This document shows, piece after piece, positions 50,792 through 59,623 of a stretch of 64,000 nucleotides of DNA. Below the pieces are notes generated by a model. That model did no database searches, was not told the DNA's origin, and saw only the letters and a list, made by a program, of their open reading frames with translations. The position numbers were made by a program, and so were the translations under genes. The DNA lies in the NCBI RefSeq assembly GCF_024758505.1, contig NZ_CP077970.1, forward strand, positions 6,572,001 through 6,636,000. The letters are read 5' to 3'. The stretch's first letter is position 1. The number at the start of each line of letters is the position of its first letter. Origin of the DNA: Bradyrhizobium arachidis (GTDB taxonomy: Bacteria; Pseudomonadota; Alphaproteobacteria; Rhizobiales; Xanthobacteraceae).

Positions 50792-51133
50792 ATGAAAAAG
50801 CTGTTCCTGATTTCTGCGGCGGCCGTCCTGATCTCGACGGGCGCGATCGCGCAGAGCACCGTCACCACCACCACTGGGACCGGTCACGCCGCCGTGCAGA
50901 TCGAGCCGCAATACCGGACTAAGATCAAATCCTACATCACCGAGCATCGGGTCCAGCCGGTCACGACGAAGGAAAAGATCATCGTCGGCGCGACCGTGCC
51001 TGCTGACGTCGAGCTCGTAGCGGTGCCGTCGGATTGGGGCCCGTCGCTCACCAAATATCGCTACGTCTATTCCGGCGAGCGCGTGATGCTGGTGGATCCG
51101 GCGTCGCGGACCGTCGTCCAGGAAGTCGACTGA
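50792..51133 (+). CDS. DUF1236-type secreted protein
   Basis: 113 residues from ATG 50792 (AAGGAGACGTCAG upstream). Signal peptide MKKLFLISAAAVLISTGAIA, then a Thr-rich linker and a domain beginning YRTKIKSYITEHRVQPV and ending MLVDPASRTVVQEVD, which I recognise as the DUF1236 pattern common in Rhizobiales. Periplasmic, function unknown. It diverges from two other small envelope proteins, so this spot may be an envelope-related mini-cluster. Confidence 0.8.
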   Translation: MKKLFLISAAAVLISTGAIAQSTVTTTTGTGHAAVQIEPQYRTKIKSYITEHRVQPVTTKEKIIVGATVPADVELVAVPSDWGPSLTKYRYVYSGERVMLVDPASRTVVQEVD

Positions 51134-51335
51134 TAAATCGACTGACCGAGCGGCATGTGGAGGTTCGCCATCGCGGCGGCCTCTGCATTGCTCGGGACAT
51201 GACGGCAAGAATGCAGCGCAAAAAAACTGCCGCGGCCCTTCCTGCGGGGCGTTTGAAATACGTGGCGCGATGCAAATGCTGATCCTATGCTCACGCTGAT
51301 CCCGCGCCGTCGCGCTGGAAACGGGACATCCGCGT

Positions 51336-52844
51336 TTGCCAAAGTTCACCCTGCCCGTCCGGCTCGCCCTTCTGATCGCGGGAACGACGCTGCCGCTGAT
51401 CGCGTTCGCCGTCGGCATCGCCTTCTACAACTACCAGCAGGACCGCAACGACGCGACGCGGCGCGTGCTCGAGACCGTGCGCAGCATGCGCCTCGTGCTC
51501 GACGCCGAGGTGCAGCGCATGACCGGCGGCCTGCAGGTGCTGGCGCTGACCGACGCGCTGTCGACCGGCGACTTCAACGGTTTCCGGCGCATGAGTGCCG
51601 GCTTTCTCGAACAGTATGGCAAGGACGGCGTGGTGCTGGTTTCGGACCGCAAGGGCCGCCTCGTGTTCTCGTCGATGACGGAGGACACAGCGAGCCTGCC
51701 GACGCGCAACAATGTCGAGATAGTCGAAAAGGTCTTTGCGAGCAAGACGCCGCAATATTCCGACCTCTTCCTCGGCGCGTTCAAGCAGCGCCAGGTAGTC
51801 ACGGTTGAGGTTCCGGTGCTTCGCGACGGCAAGGTGATCTACGACCTCTGCTTCAGCCCGCCGGTCGACATGTTCCAGAATCTGATCGAGAAGCAGCGGC
51901 CCGACGAGCAATGGACGGTGTCGCTGCTCGACGCCAAGGGCATCGTGATCGCACGCGCGCCCAACCCGGCCGAGAATGTCGGCAAGCGCGCCACGCCCTC
52001 GCTGTACAACGAGATGTTCCGCAAGGGTGAGGCGTCGCTGCCGACGGTGTCGCTCGACGGCGTCGCGCTGAACGCTGCCTATACCCGCTCGAAGCTGACC
52101 GGCTGGACGGTCGCGGCCGGCGTCGCCGAAAGCTCGCTGGTCGCACCGCTCTGGCGCAATATCGCGGTCACCAGCCTGATCGGCGGCGTGCTGCTGCTGA
52201 CCGGACTTGCCTTCGCGGTGCGCATGGCCGCCACCATCGCCCGCGGCGAGATGCTGCACGACCTCCTGATCGAAGAGCTCAACCATCGCGTCAAGAACAC
52301 GCTGGCGCTGATGCAGGCGATCGCGGTGCAGACCTTCCGCAGTGCCAGCAAGACCGAGCGGACGAAATTCGAAGGGCGGCTCGGCGCGCTCGCCGAGGCG
52401 CACAATCTGTTGAGCCAGGAGAAGTGGCAGGGCTCGGACCTGAAGGAGGTCATCGAGCGCGCCACCCAGCCGTTCCTCTTGAGCAGCCCCGGCCGCATCC
52501 GGATGGCCGGACCATCCGTGCCGCTATCGCCGCGACTCGCGGTCGTGCTGTCGATGATCGTGCACGAGATGGCAACCAACGCGGCTAAATACGGTGCGCT
52601 GTCCAACGAGACCGGCACGGTGACGCTCGACTGGGAGCTCACCGCCGACACGCCAAAACCGCGGCTGCGCCTGATCTGGACCGAGAGCGGCGGCCCGCCG
52701 GTGACGGCGCCGGTGCAGCGCGGCTTCGGCTCGCGCCTGATCGAGCGCAGCGCCCGCGATCAGCTCGGCGGCGAGGCCACGGTGGACTTCTTGCCGCGCG
52801 GCGTCGTCTACACCATCGTTTGCACGCTGGACGAGGCGCGGTAG
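51336..52844 (+). CDS. HWE-family sensor histidine kinase
   Basis: 502 residues starting at TTG 51336. Membrane helices at 11-30 and 275-297 flank a periplasmic dCache-like sensor domain (about 31-270). The kinase core has the phosphoacceptor H317 in EELNHRVKNTLALMQ, N-box VHEMATNAAKYGALS, and the WTE of LIWTESGG that defines the HWE class. GFGSRLIERS forms the G-box. HWE kinases often feed stress or light responses in Rhizobiales. No response-regulator gene is adjacent. Confidence 0.88.
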   Translation: MPKFTLPVRLALLIAGTTLPLIAFAVGIAFYNYQQDRNDATRRVLETVRSMRLVLDAEVQRMTGGLQVLALTDALSTGDFNGFRRMSAGFLEQYGKDGVVLVSDRKGRLVFSSMTEDTASLPTRNNVEIVEKVFASKTPQYSDLFLGAFKQRQVVTVEVPVLRDGKVIYDLCFSPPVDMFQNLIEKQRPDEQWTVSLLDAKGIVIARAPNPAENVGKRATPSLYNEMFRKGEASLPTVSLDGVALNAAYTRSKLTGWTVAAGVAESSLVAPLWRNIAVTSLIGGVLLLTGLAFAVRMAATIARGEMLHDLLIEELNHRVKNTLALMQAIAVQTFRSASKTERTKFEGRLGALAEAHNLLSQEKWQGSDLKEVIERATQPFLLSSPGRIRMAGPSVPLSPRLAVVLSMIVHEMATNAAKYGALSNETGTVTLDWELTADTPKPRLRLIWTESGGPPVTAPVQRGFGSRLIERSARDQLGGEATVDFLPRGVVYTIVCTLDEAR

Positions 52845-53047
52845 CGCCGGGACTCTGGTGGCCGTCCAACCAAAGCATCGAAACAACCCCATGCAAAGTA
52901 GCCGGAGCGGCCCTGCGCACAACTTCGTATTTTACGAAATTCGCTTGACACGGGGGTATGTTGCCATCATCGCGACGCCTGGGACGTCTCGATCTCTCAG
53001 CCGAGATAGAGCTGATGCATCGCCGGGTCAGTCAACGGGCTGACCGT

Positions 53048-53137
53048 CTACCACTCGACACAGATCTTGCCGAAATAGGCGCCGCTCGCCTGACGCCGGA
53101 AGGCGCCGGCTAACTGTTCCAGGCCGAAGTGACGGCC
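53048..53137 (-). pseudogene. Remnant C-terminus of an MDR-type oxidoreductase
   Basis: Reading minus strand, 29 codons end in TAG: the tail GRHFGLEQLAGAFRRQ followed by SGAYFGKICVEW resembles the C-terminus of zinc-type or quinone oxidoreductases (xHF-LEQ-AxAhr-xxSGxxFGKIVL). No start or cofactor domain remains; the SRPBCC gene replaces the rest. The rest of 52845-53138 shows no gene. A short frame near 53000-53040 ending DPAMHQLYLG hints at a second, unidentified remnant. Confidence 0.5.
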
Positions 53138-53138
53138 C

Positions 53139-53654
53139 TCATTGCTTCCTCGCCTTGCGGGCTGCGGCGACCATGCCGTCAAGCCAGTCCTGGTGCCCAT
53201 TGATCATCGGATTTGGCTTTGCAGCGGCAAGATCCCTTGCCGGTTTCCCGACCTGCGTCTCTTGTGTCAGGATGCGCACGCGCCCGCCCGACAGGTCTTC
53301 GATCAGCCAGGCATGATGCACATCGAGACGGGTTTCGGCGTCGCCCTCGGCCCAGCCGTGCCATGCCACACGCGCAGGCTGGCCCAGCACCGGCGCGACG
53401 TATTCGACGACCTGAGCCTCCACCGGAAACCCGAAGGTCTTGAAGCGGAAGCGAGTACCGAGGCTCAGCCGTGGCCCCTTGCCGTTATCGAACTCGACAT
53501 CGGCGGAGTTGGCGTAATAGGTCGGCCACAGCGTTGCCGTGTTGAGGAGTGGCCACAGCTCCGCCGTCGTCAGTCCGGTAACGATGACCTCGTTTGAGCA
53601 GTAGTTGTCGGTAAAACCAGGCACATAGCCCTCGGGCCAAACGATATCGCTCAT
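53139..53654 (-). CDS. SRPBCC-domain protein
   Basis: 171 residues from ATG 53654 (MSDIVWPEGY). The START/Bet v1-like fold is suggested by VTGLTTAELWPLL, the WPTYYANSADVEF strand and PARVAWHGWAEG. This superfamily has a deep hydrophobic ligand pocket. Divergent from a LysR gene with a perfect T-N11-A box between them, so it is the likely target of that regulator. Substrate unknown. Confidence 0.8.
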   Translation of the reverse strand: MSDIVWPEGYVPGFTDNYCSNEVIVTGLTTAELWPLLNTATLWPTYYANSADVEFDNGKGPRLSLGTRFRFKTFGFPVEAQVVEYVAPVLGQPARVAWHGWAEGDAETRLDVHHAWLIEDLSGGRVRILTQETQVGKPARDLAAAKPNPMINGHQDWLDGMVAAARKARKQ

Positions 53655-53762
53655 CTTGGTCTTCCTTGTTGACTGGGGCGGTCGGAACGGATTGCTTACC
53701 TCGATGCTTGGCAGATGGCGGGCTTTCGGACATGAGTCCAATAGCCATTTTATATTTCAATC

Positions 53763-53777
53763 ATCAGGATTCCTGAT
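53763..53777. promoter_or_regulatory. LysR-type box (T-N11-A)
   Basis: ATCAGGATTCCTGAT is a perfect palindrome with one central base and T-N11-A geometry. It lies 109 bases before the SRPBCC start and 129 bases before the LysR start, as expected for the recognition site of the adjacent regulator. Confidence 0.55.
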
Positions 53778-53905
53778 ATCAAAAACGCTCGACTGACATA
53801 TCGCACGAGCGGCCGGTTATGAATCGAGACCTTCCGCCATTCGGCCTACCGTTCGTTTTGCGCACTTGCTCTCTCGACACGCCATCTCCGATAGCCGTCA
53901 TAACC

Positions 53906-54829
53906 ATGCCTGATATCAAGACCCTCGATCTCAACCTGCTGAAGGCATTCAATGCGCTGATGGAGGAGCGCAACGTGACGCGCGCCGCGGCGCAGCTCGG
54001 GCTGACGCAACCGGCCATGAGCGGAATCCTGAGGCGTTTGCGCGCAAGCTTCGACGATCCGCTGTTTGCACGCACGCAACGCGGGATCGTGCCGACGGCT
54101 CGTGCGCTGGAGCTCGCAAGTCCGGTCAGGCAGGTGCTCGGCGAGATCGAAGCGCTGCTCCAGCCGCGCGCATTCGAGCCCCACACTGCGAGTTTCACGT
54201 TGTCGCTGACGGCGACCGACTATGCGTTGCGCGCGGTCGTCGTTCCCTTCCTCAGCGCGCTCAGGCAGCGTGCCCCGAACATCCGCGTCGCGGTGCGTCC
54301 GATCGACGAGGATCGGATGCGGGGCCAGTTCGAACGCGGCGATCTCGATTTTGCACTGCTCACTCCCGAGACCACGCCGCCGGACCTGCATGTCCGGCGC
54401 CTGTTCGACGAACATTATGTTTGCGCGATGCGCAGCGGCCATCCCGATGCCAAGGGCAAGACGTTGTCCCTCGACCGGTTCTGCGCCCTCGATCACGCGC
54501 TCGTCTCCTATGCCGGCGACAGCTTCAGCGGACCGACCGACACTGCGTTGGCAAGGCTCGGGCGTCGCCGGCGTGTCAGCCTGTCGGTCGCGAGCTTTCT
54601 CGTCCTGCCCGAGGTCTTGCGCGCGACCGATCTCGTCGCCGTCGTGCCACGACGCCTGCTCTCGGGCCTCGGCGAGCTGGTGTTGCTCAAGCCGCCGCTC
54701 GACATTCCCGGTTTCTCCAAGATCGCCGCCTGGCACGATCGCACCCACCGCGATCCCGGCCATCGCTGGATCCGCGAGCTGCTGTTCGAGACATCGGGCG
54801 TGAAGACCCGACGGGAGAAACGCGCATGA
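53906..54829 (+). CDS. LysR family transcriptional regulator
   Basis: 307 residues from ATG 53906 (MPDIKTLDLNLLKAFNAL), the canonical LysR start; an in-frame ATG at 53819 adds an unlikely tail. The helix-turn-helix is ERNVTRAAAQLGLTQPAMS. The effector domain resembles the NodD/PcpR subgroup (FTLSLTATDYALRAVVVPFL). Its stop overlaps the start of the mandelate-racemase-like gene (ATGA), so it may be co-transcribed with a gene it regulates. Confidence 0.92.
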   Translation: MPDIKTLDLNLLKAFNALMEERNVTRAAAQLGLTQPAMSGILRRLRASFDDPLFARTQRGIVPTARALELASPVRQVLGEIEALLQPRAFEPHTASFTLSLTATDYALRAVVVPFLSALRQRAPNIRVAVRPIDEDRMRGQFERGDLDFALLTPETTPPDLHVRRLFDEHYVCAMRSGHPDAKGKTLSLDRFCALDHALVSYAGDSFSGPTDTALARLGRRRRVSLSVASFLVLPEVLRATDLVAVVPRRLLSGLGELVLLKPPLDIPGFSKIAAWHDRTHRDPGHRWIRELLFETSGVKTRREKRA

Positions 54830-55968
54830 TCATCACTGCAATCCGCACGCACATCCTCGAGGCAAAGCTGTCGCAGCCCTTTGCCTATTCGCGCGCCTGG
54901 TACGACACCAGGACCGCGATGCTGGTCGAGATCGAAACCGGCGACGGGCTAACCGGCTGGGGCGAATGCTATGGACCGGCGCGGATGACCGCGGCTGTCG
55001 TGAACGCGGTGGCGCCGTGGCTGATCGGCGAGGACCCGCTGCGCACCGAATATCTGTGGCGGACCATCTATGCGCGGTTGCGCGATCACGGACAGAAGGG
55101 CGTCGTGATCGAGGGCCTGAGCGGCATCGACATCGCGCTCTGGGACATCAAGGGCAAGCATTTTGGCGTGCCTGTCCATCGCCTCATGGGCGGCGCGCTC
55201 CGCAACGAGGTCAAGGCCTACGCGACCGGGCTCTACCGGCGCAAGTCGGGCGAACCGCAACGATATCTGCCCGAGGAGGCCGCTGCTTACGTCGCGGAAG
55301 GGTTTGGTGCCGTCAAGCTGAAGGTCGGATTTGGCATTGCAGAGGACGCCGCGGTGACCCGCGCGGTGCGCGAGGCGATCGGGCCTGACATCGCACTGAT
55401 GGTCGACGCCAATCACGCCTATGACGCCACGGCCGCGATCCGGCTCGGACGGCTGATCGAGCCGCTCGATATCGGGTGGTTCGAGGAGCCGGTCCCGCCG
55501 GAGGACGTCGCGGGCTATCGGGAGGTCAAATCAGCTCTTTCGATTCCAATCGCCGGCGGTGAATGCGAGTTCACGCGCTACGGTTTTCGCGAGCTGCTCA
55601 CCTCGCGTGCCCTCGACATCGCGCAACCCGACACCTGCGCGGCCGGCGGCCTCACCGAATGCAAGAAGATCGCCGACATGAGCGAGGCATTCGGTATCCG
55701 CTACAATCCGCATGTCTGGGGCACTGGCGTTGCGATCGCCGCCTCGCTGCAGCTCCTCGCGGTGCTGCCCTCGCACACGCCACCGTCGCTCGCGCCGCTG
55801 GAGCCCCTGCTCGAATTCGACCGCACCGAACATCCGATCCGCCAGGCGATCCTGACGCAGCCGATCGAGCATGCGAGGGGCATCGTCCGCATTCCCGACG
55901 GCCCCGGGCTCGGGATCGAGATCGACCGCAAGGCGCTTACGCGCTTTGCGGTGAGCCCGTCGTCGTAG
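54826..55968 (+). CDS. Mandelate racemase/muconate lactonizing enzyme family, sugar-acid dehydratase-like
   Basis: 380 residues. Active-site residues: KLK at 164-166, D194 and N196 (MVDANHAYD), E220 (WFEEP), E246 (GGECEF), D268 and H296 (PHVWGTG). The His-Asp dyad places it in the mandelate-racemase subgroup that dehydrates or cycloisomerises acid sugars. It is translationally coupled to the LysR gene. It might act on an aldonate, aldarate or galactarolactone; the exact reaction is not determined by sequence alone. Confidence 0.88.
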   Translation: MIITAIRTHILEAKLSQPFAYSRAWYDTRTAMLVEIETGDGLTGWGECYGPARMTAAVVNAVAPWLIGEDPLRTEYLWRTIYARLRDHGQKGVVIEGLSGIDIALWDIKGKHFGVPVHRLMGGALRNEVKAYATGLYRRKSGEPQRYLPEEAAAYVAEGFGAVKLKVGFGIAEDAAVTRAVREAIGPDIALMVDANHAYDATAAIRLGRLIEPLDIGWFEEPVPPEDVAGYREVKSALSIPIAGGECEFTRYGFRELLTSRALDIAQPDTCAAGGLTECKKIADMSEAFGIRYNPHVWGTGVAIAASLQLLAVLPSHTPPSLAPLEPLLEFDRTEHPIRQAILTQPIEHARGIVRIPDGPGLGIEIDRKALTRFAVSPSS

Positions 55969-55974
55969 GCAAGA

Positions 55975-56439
55975 TCAGGAGAGCCCGGGCGCGCCTTTGG
56001 GGCCGGGTTTGATGGCCGTCTGCACGGCAAAGGCGCCCGGTCCGTAAGTCGCGATGAGCGCGAGAGCCCCGAGCAGGCCGAGATTCTTCAGGAAGTTGAT
56101 GGTCTGCATGACCACCTGCGCCGCCGGCGCCGCCCAGAAATTGTGAAACATCAGCGTCGCGGCGATCGTGAACGGGATCAGGGCCATGGCCGCCGGACGC
56201 GCGAACAGGCCGAGCAACAGGGCCATGCCTCCTCCGAGCTCGACTGCGATGGCACCTGCGGCGAGGACGGCGCCAAATCCGTCGGCACCGCCGGGAAGCC
56301 GGCCAGCGGTCACGGCAAATGCCAGCACCTTTCCGATGCCGCTGTAGAGAAACAGGGGCGCAATCGCAACGCGCGCGAACAGAAGCACCCAGGCATCTGG
56401 CAAAATCGCAGTCTCAACGGAGCGGGCGGAAGTCGGCAT
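55975..56439 (-). CDS. DoxX family membrane protein
   Basis: 154 residues with four hydrophobic helices: VLLFARVAIAPLFLYSGIGK, then a Gly/Ala-rich helix around VELGGGMALLLGLFARPA, AMALIPFTIAATLMFHNFW and LGALALIATYGPGAF. DoxX-type proteins are linked to redox stress and thiosulfate metabolism in other bacteria; no function can be fixed here. It lies 45 bases downstream of the MFS gene on the same strand, at the end of the decarboxylase operon. Confidence 0.85.
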   Translation of the reverse strand: MPTSARSVETAILPDAWVLLFARVAIAPLFLYSGIGKVLAFAVTAGRLPGGADGFGAVLAAGAIAVELGGGMALLLGLFARPAAMALIPFTIAATLMFHNFWAAPAAQVVMQTINFLKNLGLLGALALIATYGPGAFAVQTAIKPGPKGAPGLS

Positions 56440-56484
56440 TTAGGATCTCCTCTGGTGAAGCCGTGTCAAAGAAAGTCGGGTGCA

Positions 56485-57846
56485 TCATCCCTCCGCCGGC
56501 GCAACATCGGCGCTCGGCAGACGGTGGGCTGCGGCAAGGCCCAGCGATCCAATCGCCAATGCGCCGACGATGGACGCGCCGCCGATCGCCCAGAACACGG
56601 CGTCGGGACCACCGGTGACCTGCTGCAAGAGACCGATGACGTAGGGGCCCAAAATCGCTCCGACCCGGCCAATGCCCAATTCCATCCCCACGCCGCTGGC
56701 GCGCAGACAAGTCTCGTATGAGCCGGCGGTGAAATTGTTGAGGACGTGCTGGGCGCCGATGATGCAGAAGCCGGCAATGGCAACGATCGCGAGATTGACG
56801 CCATGGCCGCTGACGAAGACAAGCGCCAGTACGGCAATCCCGCCGCTCAGCCACCATGTCGCGAGGTAGCGCGGCGTCAGCGCAAAGTTGCGGTCGGCCA
56901 GCATCGCAAGCGTCAGACCGCCGATGAAGGACGTCGCCTGCATCAGGGCCCCGAAGCCGAACGAGGCCGCAAAGGTCTCGCCGCGCTTCAGCATGACGGT
57001 CGGAATCCAGCCCGTAAGGCCAAAGATCGCGAACAGGCTGAGGAATGCCGTGATCCAGATGGTCAGGGAGACACGGCGATAGCATGGTCCGAGCAAGGCA
57101 CCGATGATGTTCTGCGGGGGCTTGCTCTCGACTGAGGCAAACGTCGCATCCCGATAGACGGCCGCGCGCTCCGGCCGCAGCCGCGCGAGCAATGCGCGCA
57201 GTTCCGGGACGCGCGACCGGGCCGCCAGGAACCGCGGGCTTTCCGGCAGAATGGCGTGGGCCACGAAGGTCAGAGGAATCGACAGCGCGCCGACGTAATA
57301 GAGGATCTGCCAGCCATAGTGCGGCGTCAGGAACACGCCGACGAGGCCGGCACAGACGCCGCCGAGCGACCAGCCCAGCGTCACGCCCCACAGCGAGAAC
57401 GTGTTGCTGACGCGCTTCGGCGCGAGCTCGTTGATGAAGGTCGTGCCCAGCGGCAGCAGCACGCCGAGGCCGAGCCCGGTGACGAAGCGCAAGGCACAGT
57501 AGCTCCAGAAATCGTTTGCGAGCACAGCCGTCAACAAGGTGAAGACGTTGACGATCCAAAGACCGGCGAGCAGCGTGCCGCGCCGGCCGAAGCGATCCGC
57601 CACGCTGCCGTGACCGATCGCGCCGAACAGGAAGCCGACCAGACCCGAGCTCACCAGGAGGCCCGCCTGACTTGGCGCGAGCCCCCAAGGCTGGAGCACG
57701 TAGTGGATGACATAGGCCGGATTGAAGGTGTCATAGCCGTCGAACAGCGTGATGAGTGTGATCAGAATGCCAAGCAGCTTGTGGAACGGGCCGATCGGAG
57801 CGCCGGACAATTCCTCATGCACGTCGATTTCGGACGAGAAGCTCAC
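56485..57846 (-). CDS. MFS transporter, aromatic-acid:H+ symporter (AAHS) type
   Basis: 453 residues from GTG 57846, chosen because GGAGGAAACCC directly precedes it. Twelve helices; GYDTFNPAYVIH and the loop DRFGRRGTLLAG match aromatic-acid importers such as PcaK and BenK. It overlaps the end of the decarboxylase gene by 32 bases, so the two genes are co-translated. The likely cargo is a dihydroxybenzoate such as gamma-resorcylate. Confidence 0.88.
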   Translation of the reverse strand: MSFSSEIDVHEELSGAPIGPFHKLLGILITLITLFDGYDTFNPAYVIHYVLQPWGLAPSQAGLLVSSGLVGFLFGAIGHGSVADRFGRRGTLLAGLWIVNVFTLLTAVLANDFWSYCALRFVTGLGLGVLLPLGTTFINELAPKRVSNTFSLWGVTLGWSLGGVCAGLVGVFLTPHYGWQILYYVGALSIPLTFVAHAILPESPRFLAARSRVPELRALLARLRPERAAVYRDATFASVESKPPQNIIGALLGPCYRRVSLTIWITAFLSLFAIFGLTGWIPTVMLKRGETFAASFGFGALMQATSFIGGLTLAMLADRNFALTPRYLATWWLSGGIAVLALVFVSGHGVNLAIVAIAGFCIIGAQHVLNNFTAGSYETCLRASGVGMELGIGRVGAILGPYVIGLLQQVTGGPDAVFWAIGGASIVGALAIGSLGLAAAHRLPSADVAPAEG

Positions 57847-58882
57847 GGGTTTCCTCCATTGAAATTGATGAATTCTTCTGCTCTGCGGCAGATTGAATTG
57901 ATGCGTCGCCGAGCCCGAACAGGGTGCGCGCGTTGTTGCGGCCGATCTTGAGACGGTCGCCTTCGGAGATCGCGGCCGTGTCGAACCAGTCGGCAGCGTG
58001 GTCGATGTTCTCGAATGGCCAGTCTGCAGAGAAGAGGATGCGGTCGGCGCCGATCTCGAGCATCGCGTCGATCAGCGCCTGGGTGCGGAAATTGCCCGAC
58101 GTGGTGATGTAGAAGTTCTCCCGGAAATAGTCGGAGATCTTGCGCTGCGCCGGATAGACGTTCTGGGTCCGCATCCACTTGTTGTGATTGTCGACCCGCC
58201 ACATCGAGTAAGGCAGCCCCTCGCCCATGTGACCGAGGATGATCTGCAGCCGCGGATAGGAGTCGAACAGGCCGGAGCCCATCAGGCGCAAGGCATGCAC
58301 CGCAGTCTCCTGTCCGAACGCCCAGGTCGGCCCCAACAGCCAGCGATGCCCCTCGTAGATGGCTGCGTCCTTCGCAAGCGGATTGCGCGGGTGCAGATAA
58401 AAGGGAACGCCGAGACGCTCGACCTCCGACCAGAACGGCCAAAACTCCTTGCGGTCGTAGTAGATGGCGTGATCGGCGCCGGCGAGCTCGCTGAAGCCGT
58501 TGACGAGCGCACCACGGAATCCGAGCGCGCCGACGCAACGATCGAGCTCGCGCGCGGCCGCGTCGGGATCCTGCATCGGCAGCGCGGCGAGCCCCTGGAA
58601 ACGGTCGGGCCGCTTTGCGACCTGCTCGGCGAGAAAGTCGTTGGCGCGCCGTGACAGCTCCAGCGCACGGCCTCGATCAGGAATGGCTTGCACCGCCGGC
58701 GCGTTCAGCGACAGCAGCATCATCTCGATGCCATGGTCATCCATCTCGGCGAGCCGCCGGTCCTGGATGTCGAGCAGCCGTGCCTTGAGTTCGATCCAGT
58801 CCTCGGCCGGCGCGAAGCCCGCGCTGTCCTGGAGCGTGCCTTCCATCGCGAAATGCTCTTCGAGCGCAATCTTGCCCTGCAT
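57815..58882 (-). CDS. Gamma-resorcylate (2,6-dihydroxybenzoate) decarboxylase
   Basis: 355 residues from ATG 58882. Zinc/manganese ligands E8, H10 (ALEEHF), H164 (FYLHPRNP) and D287 (FSADWPFEN) fall at the very positions known for gamma-resorcylate decarboxylase of Rhizobium. The phrase MQGKIALEEHFAMEGTLQDS is also characteristic. The enzyme converts 2,6-dihydroxybenzoate reversibly to resorcinol. The last 30 residues exceed the usual length and overlap the MFS gene. It diverges from a MarR gene over a spacer with two palindromes. Confidence 0.85.
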   Translation of the reverse strand: MQGKIALEEHFAMEGTLQDSAGFAPAEDWIELKARLLDIQDRRLAEMDDHGIEMMLLSLNAPAVQAIPDRGRALELSRRANDFLAEQVAKRPDRFQGLAALPMQDPDAAARELDRCVGALGFRGALVNGFSELAGADHAIYYDRKEFWPFWSEVERLGVPFYLHPRNPLAKDAAIYEGHRWLLGPTWAFGQETAVHALRLMGSGLFDSYPRLQIILGHMGEGLPYSMWRVDNHNKWMRTQNVYPAQRKISDYFRENFYITTSGNFRTQALIDAMLEIGADRILFSADWPFENIDHAADWFDTAAISEGDRLKIGRNNARTLFGLGDASIQSAAEQKNSSISMEETRELLVRNRRA

Positions 58883-58960
58883 GGCGTCGTCCCTTCGGCT
58901 TTGCTTTCGGCGTTGACAAAGCAAAGCACTTGAGGGAAATACTTGTCAATGAGAAAGTTT

Positions 58961-58992
58961 CATTTGCAAATGATTGATACGCAAATATTGCG
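58961..58992. promoter_or_regulatory. Putative MarR operators
   Basis: CATTTGCAAATG (58961-58972) and CGCAAATATTGCG (58980-58992) are perfect palindromes sharing the GCAAAT core, in the spacer between the divergent decarboxylase and MarR genes. They lie downstream of possible MarR starts at 58949 and before ATG 58994 and 59048, which argues for the 59048 start. Confidence 0.5.
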
Positions 58993-59047
58993 CATGCGAA
59001 AGTTGGCGCTTATTCCGGGCGGAGCTCTCCCGCCAGGATTTAAGCCC

Positions 59048-59602
59048 ATGTACCGATTTTCGAATTCGCTTCCCTACCTGCTCGCCCGGCTCGGCGTGCG
59101 GATGGGCGACCTGTTCGCGCGCGTGATCCGTCACGAGAAGTTGTCGCTTCCGATGTATCGCGTACTCGCCGCGCTGTCGGAGCAAGGTCACCCGTTGCGG
59201 CTCGGGGAAATCGCCGAGCTGACGTCTGCCGACATCTCAACCCTGTCGCGCATGGTCGCAGAGATGAGCCGCGCCGGTCTCCTGACGCGCGACCGGCCCG
59301 AGAACGATCAGCGCAGCCTTCAGGTCGCCCTGACGCCCAGGGGCGCCGAGCTGGCGTCACGGCTGATGCCGCTCGCTGCCTATTATGAAGAGGTCGCGAC
59401 CGGCAGCATGTCCGCCAGGGAAGCGGCGGAGCTCAAGCGCGTGCTGGTCGAGCTCTACCACAACATCGATCGGCTCGAGCAGGAAGTCGAGGCCGGCTTG
59501 ATCAAGGTGCCGCCGCCGGCGCGGCCAAAAGAAACCCGCGACGAACGGCCGGAGGCGAAAACCAAGACAAGCCAGCCGCGCGGCAAGACATCACGAAAAT
59601 AG
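59048..59602 (+). CDS. MarR family transcriptional regulator
   Basis: 184 residues from ATG 59048 (MYRFSNSLPYLLAR); CCAGGA is upstream and operator-like palindromes lie before it, so longer frames starting at 58949 or 58994 are less likely. The winged helix is LRLGEIAELTSADISTLSRMV with the wing DRPENDQRSLQVALTPRG. The tail after 150 is Lys/Pro-rich and probably disordered. It is followed after 21 bases by the flavin monooxygenase, its probable operon partner, and diverges from the decarboxylase operon. Confidence 0.88.
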   Translation: MYRFSNSLPYLLARLGVRMGDLFARVIRHEKLSLPMYRVLAALSEQGHPLRLGEIAELTSADISTLSRMVAEMSRAGLLTRDRPENDQRSLQVALTPRGAELASRLMPLAAYYEEVATGSMSAREAAELKRVLVELYHNIDRLEQEVEAGLIKVPPPARPKETRDERPEAKTKTSQPRGKTSRK

Positions 59603-59623
59603 GGAAACAACCAAGGAGAGGCC

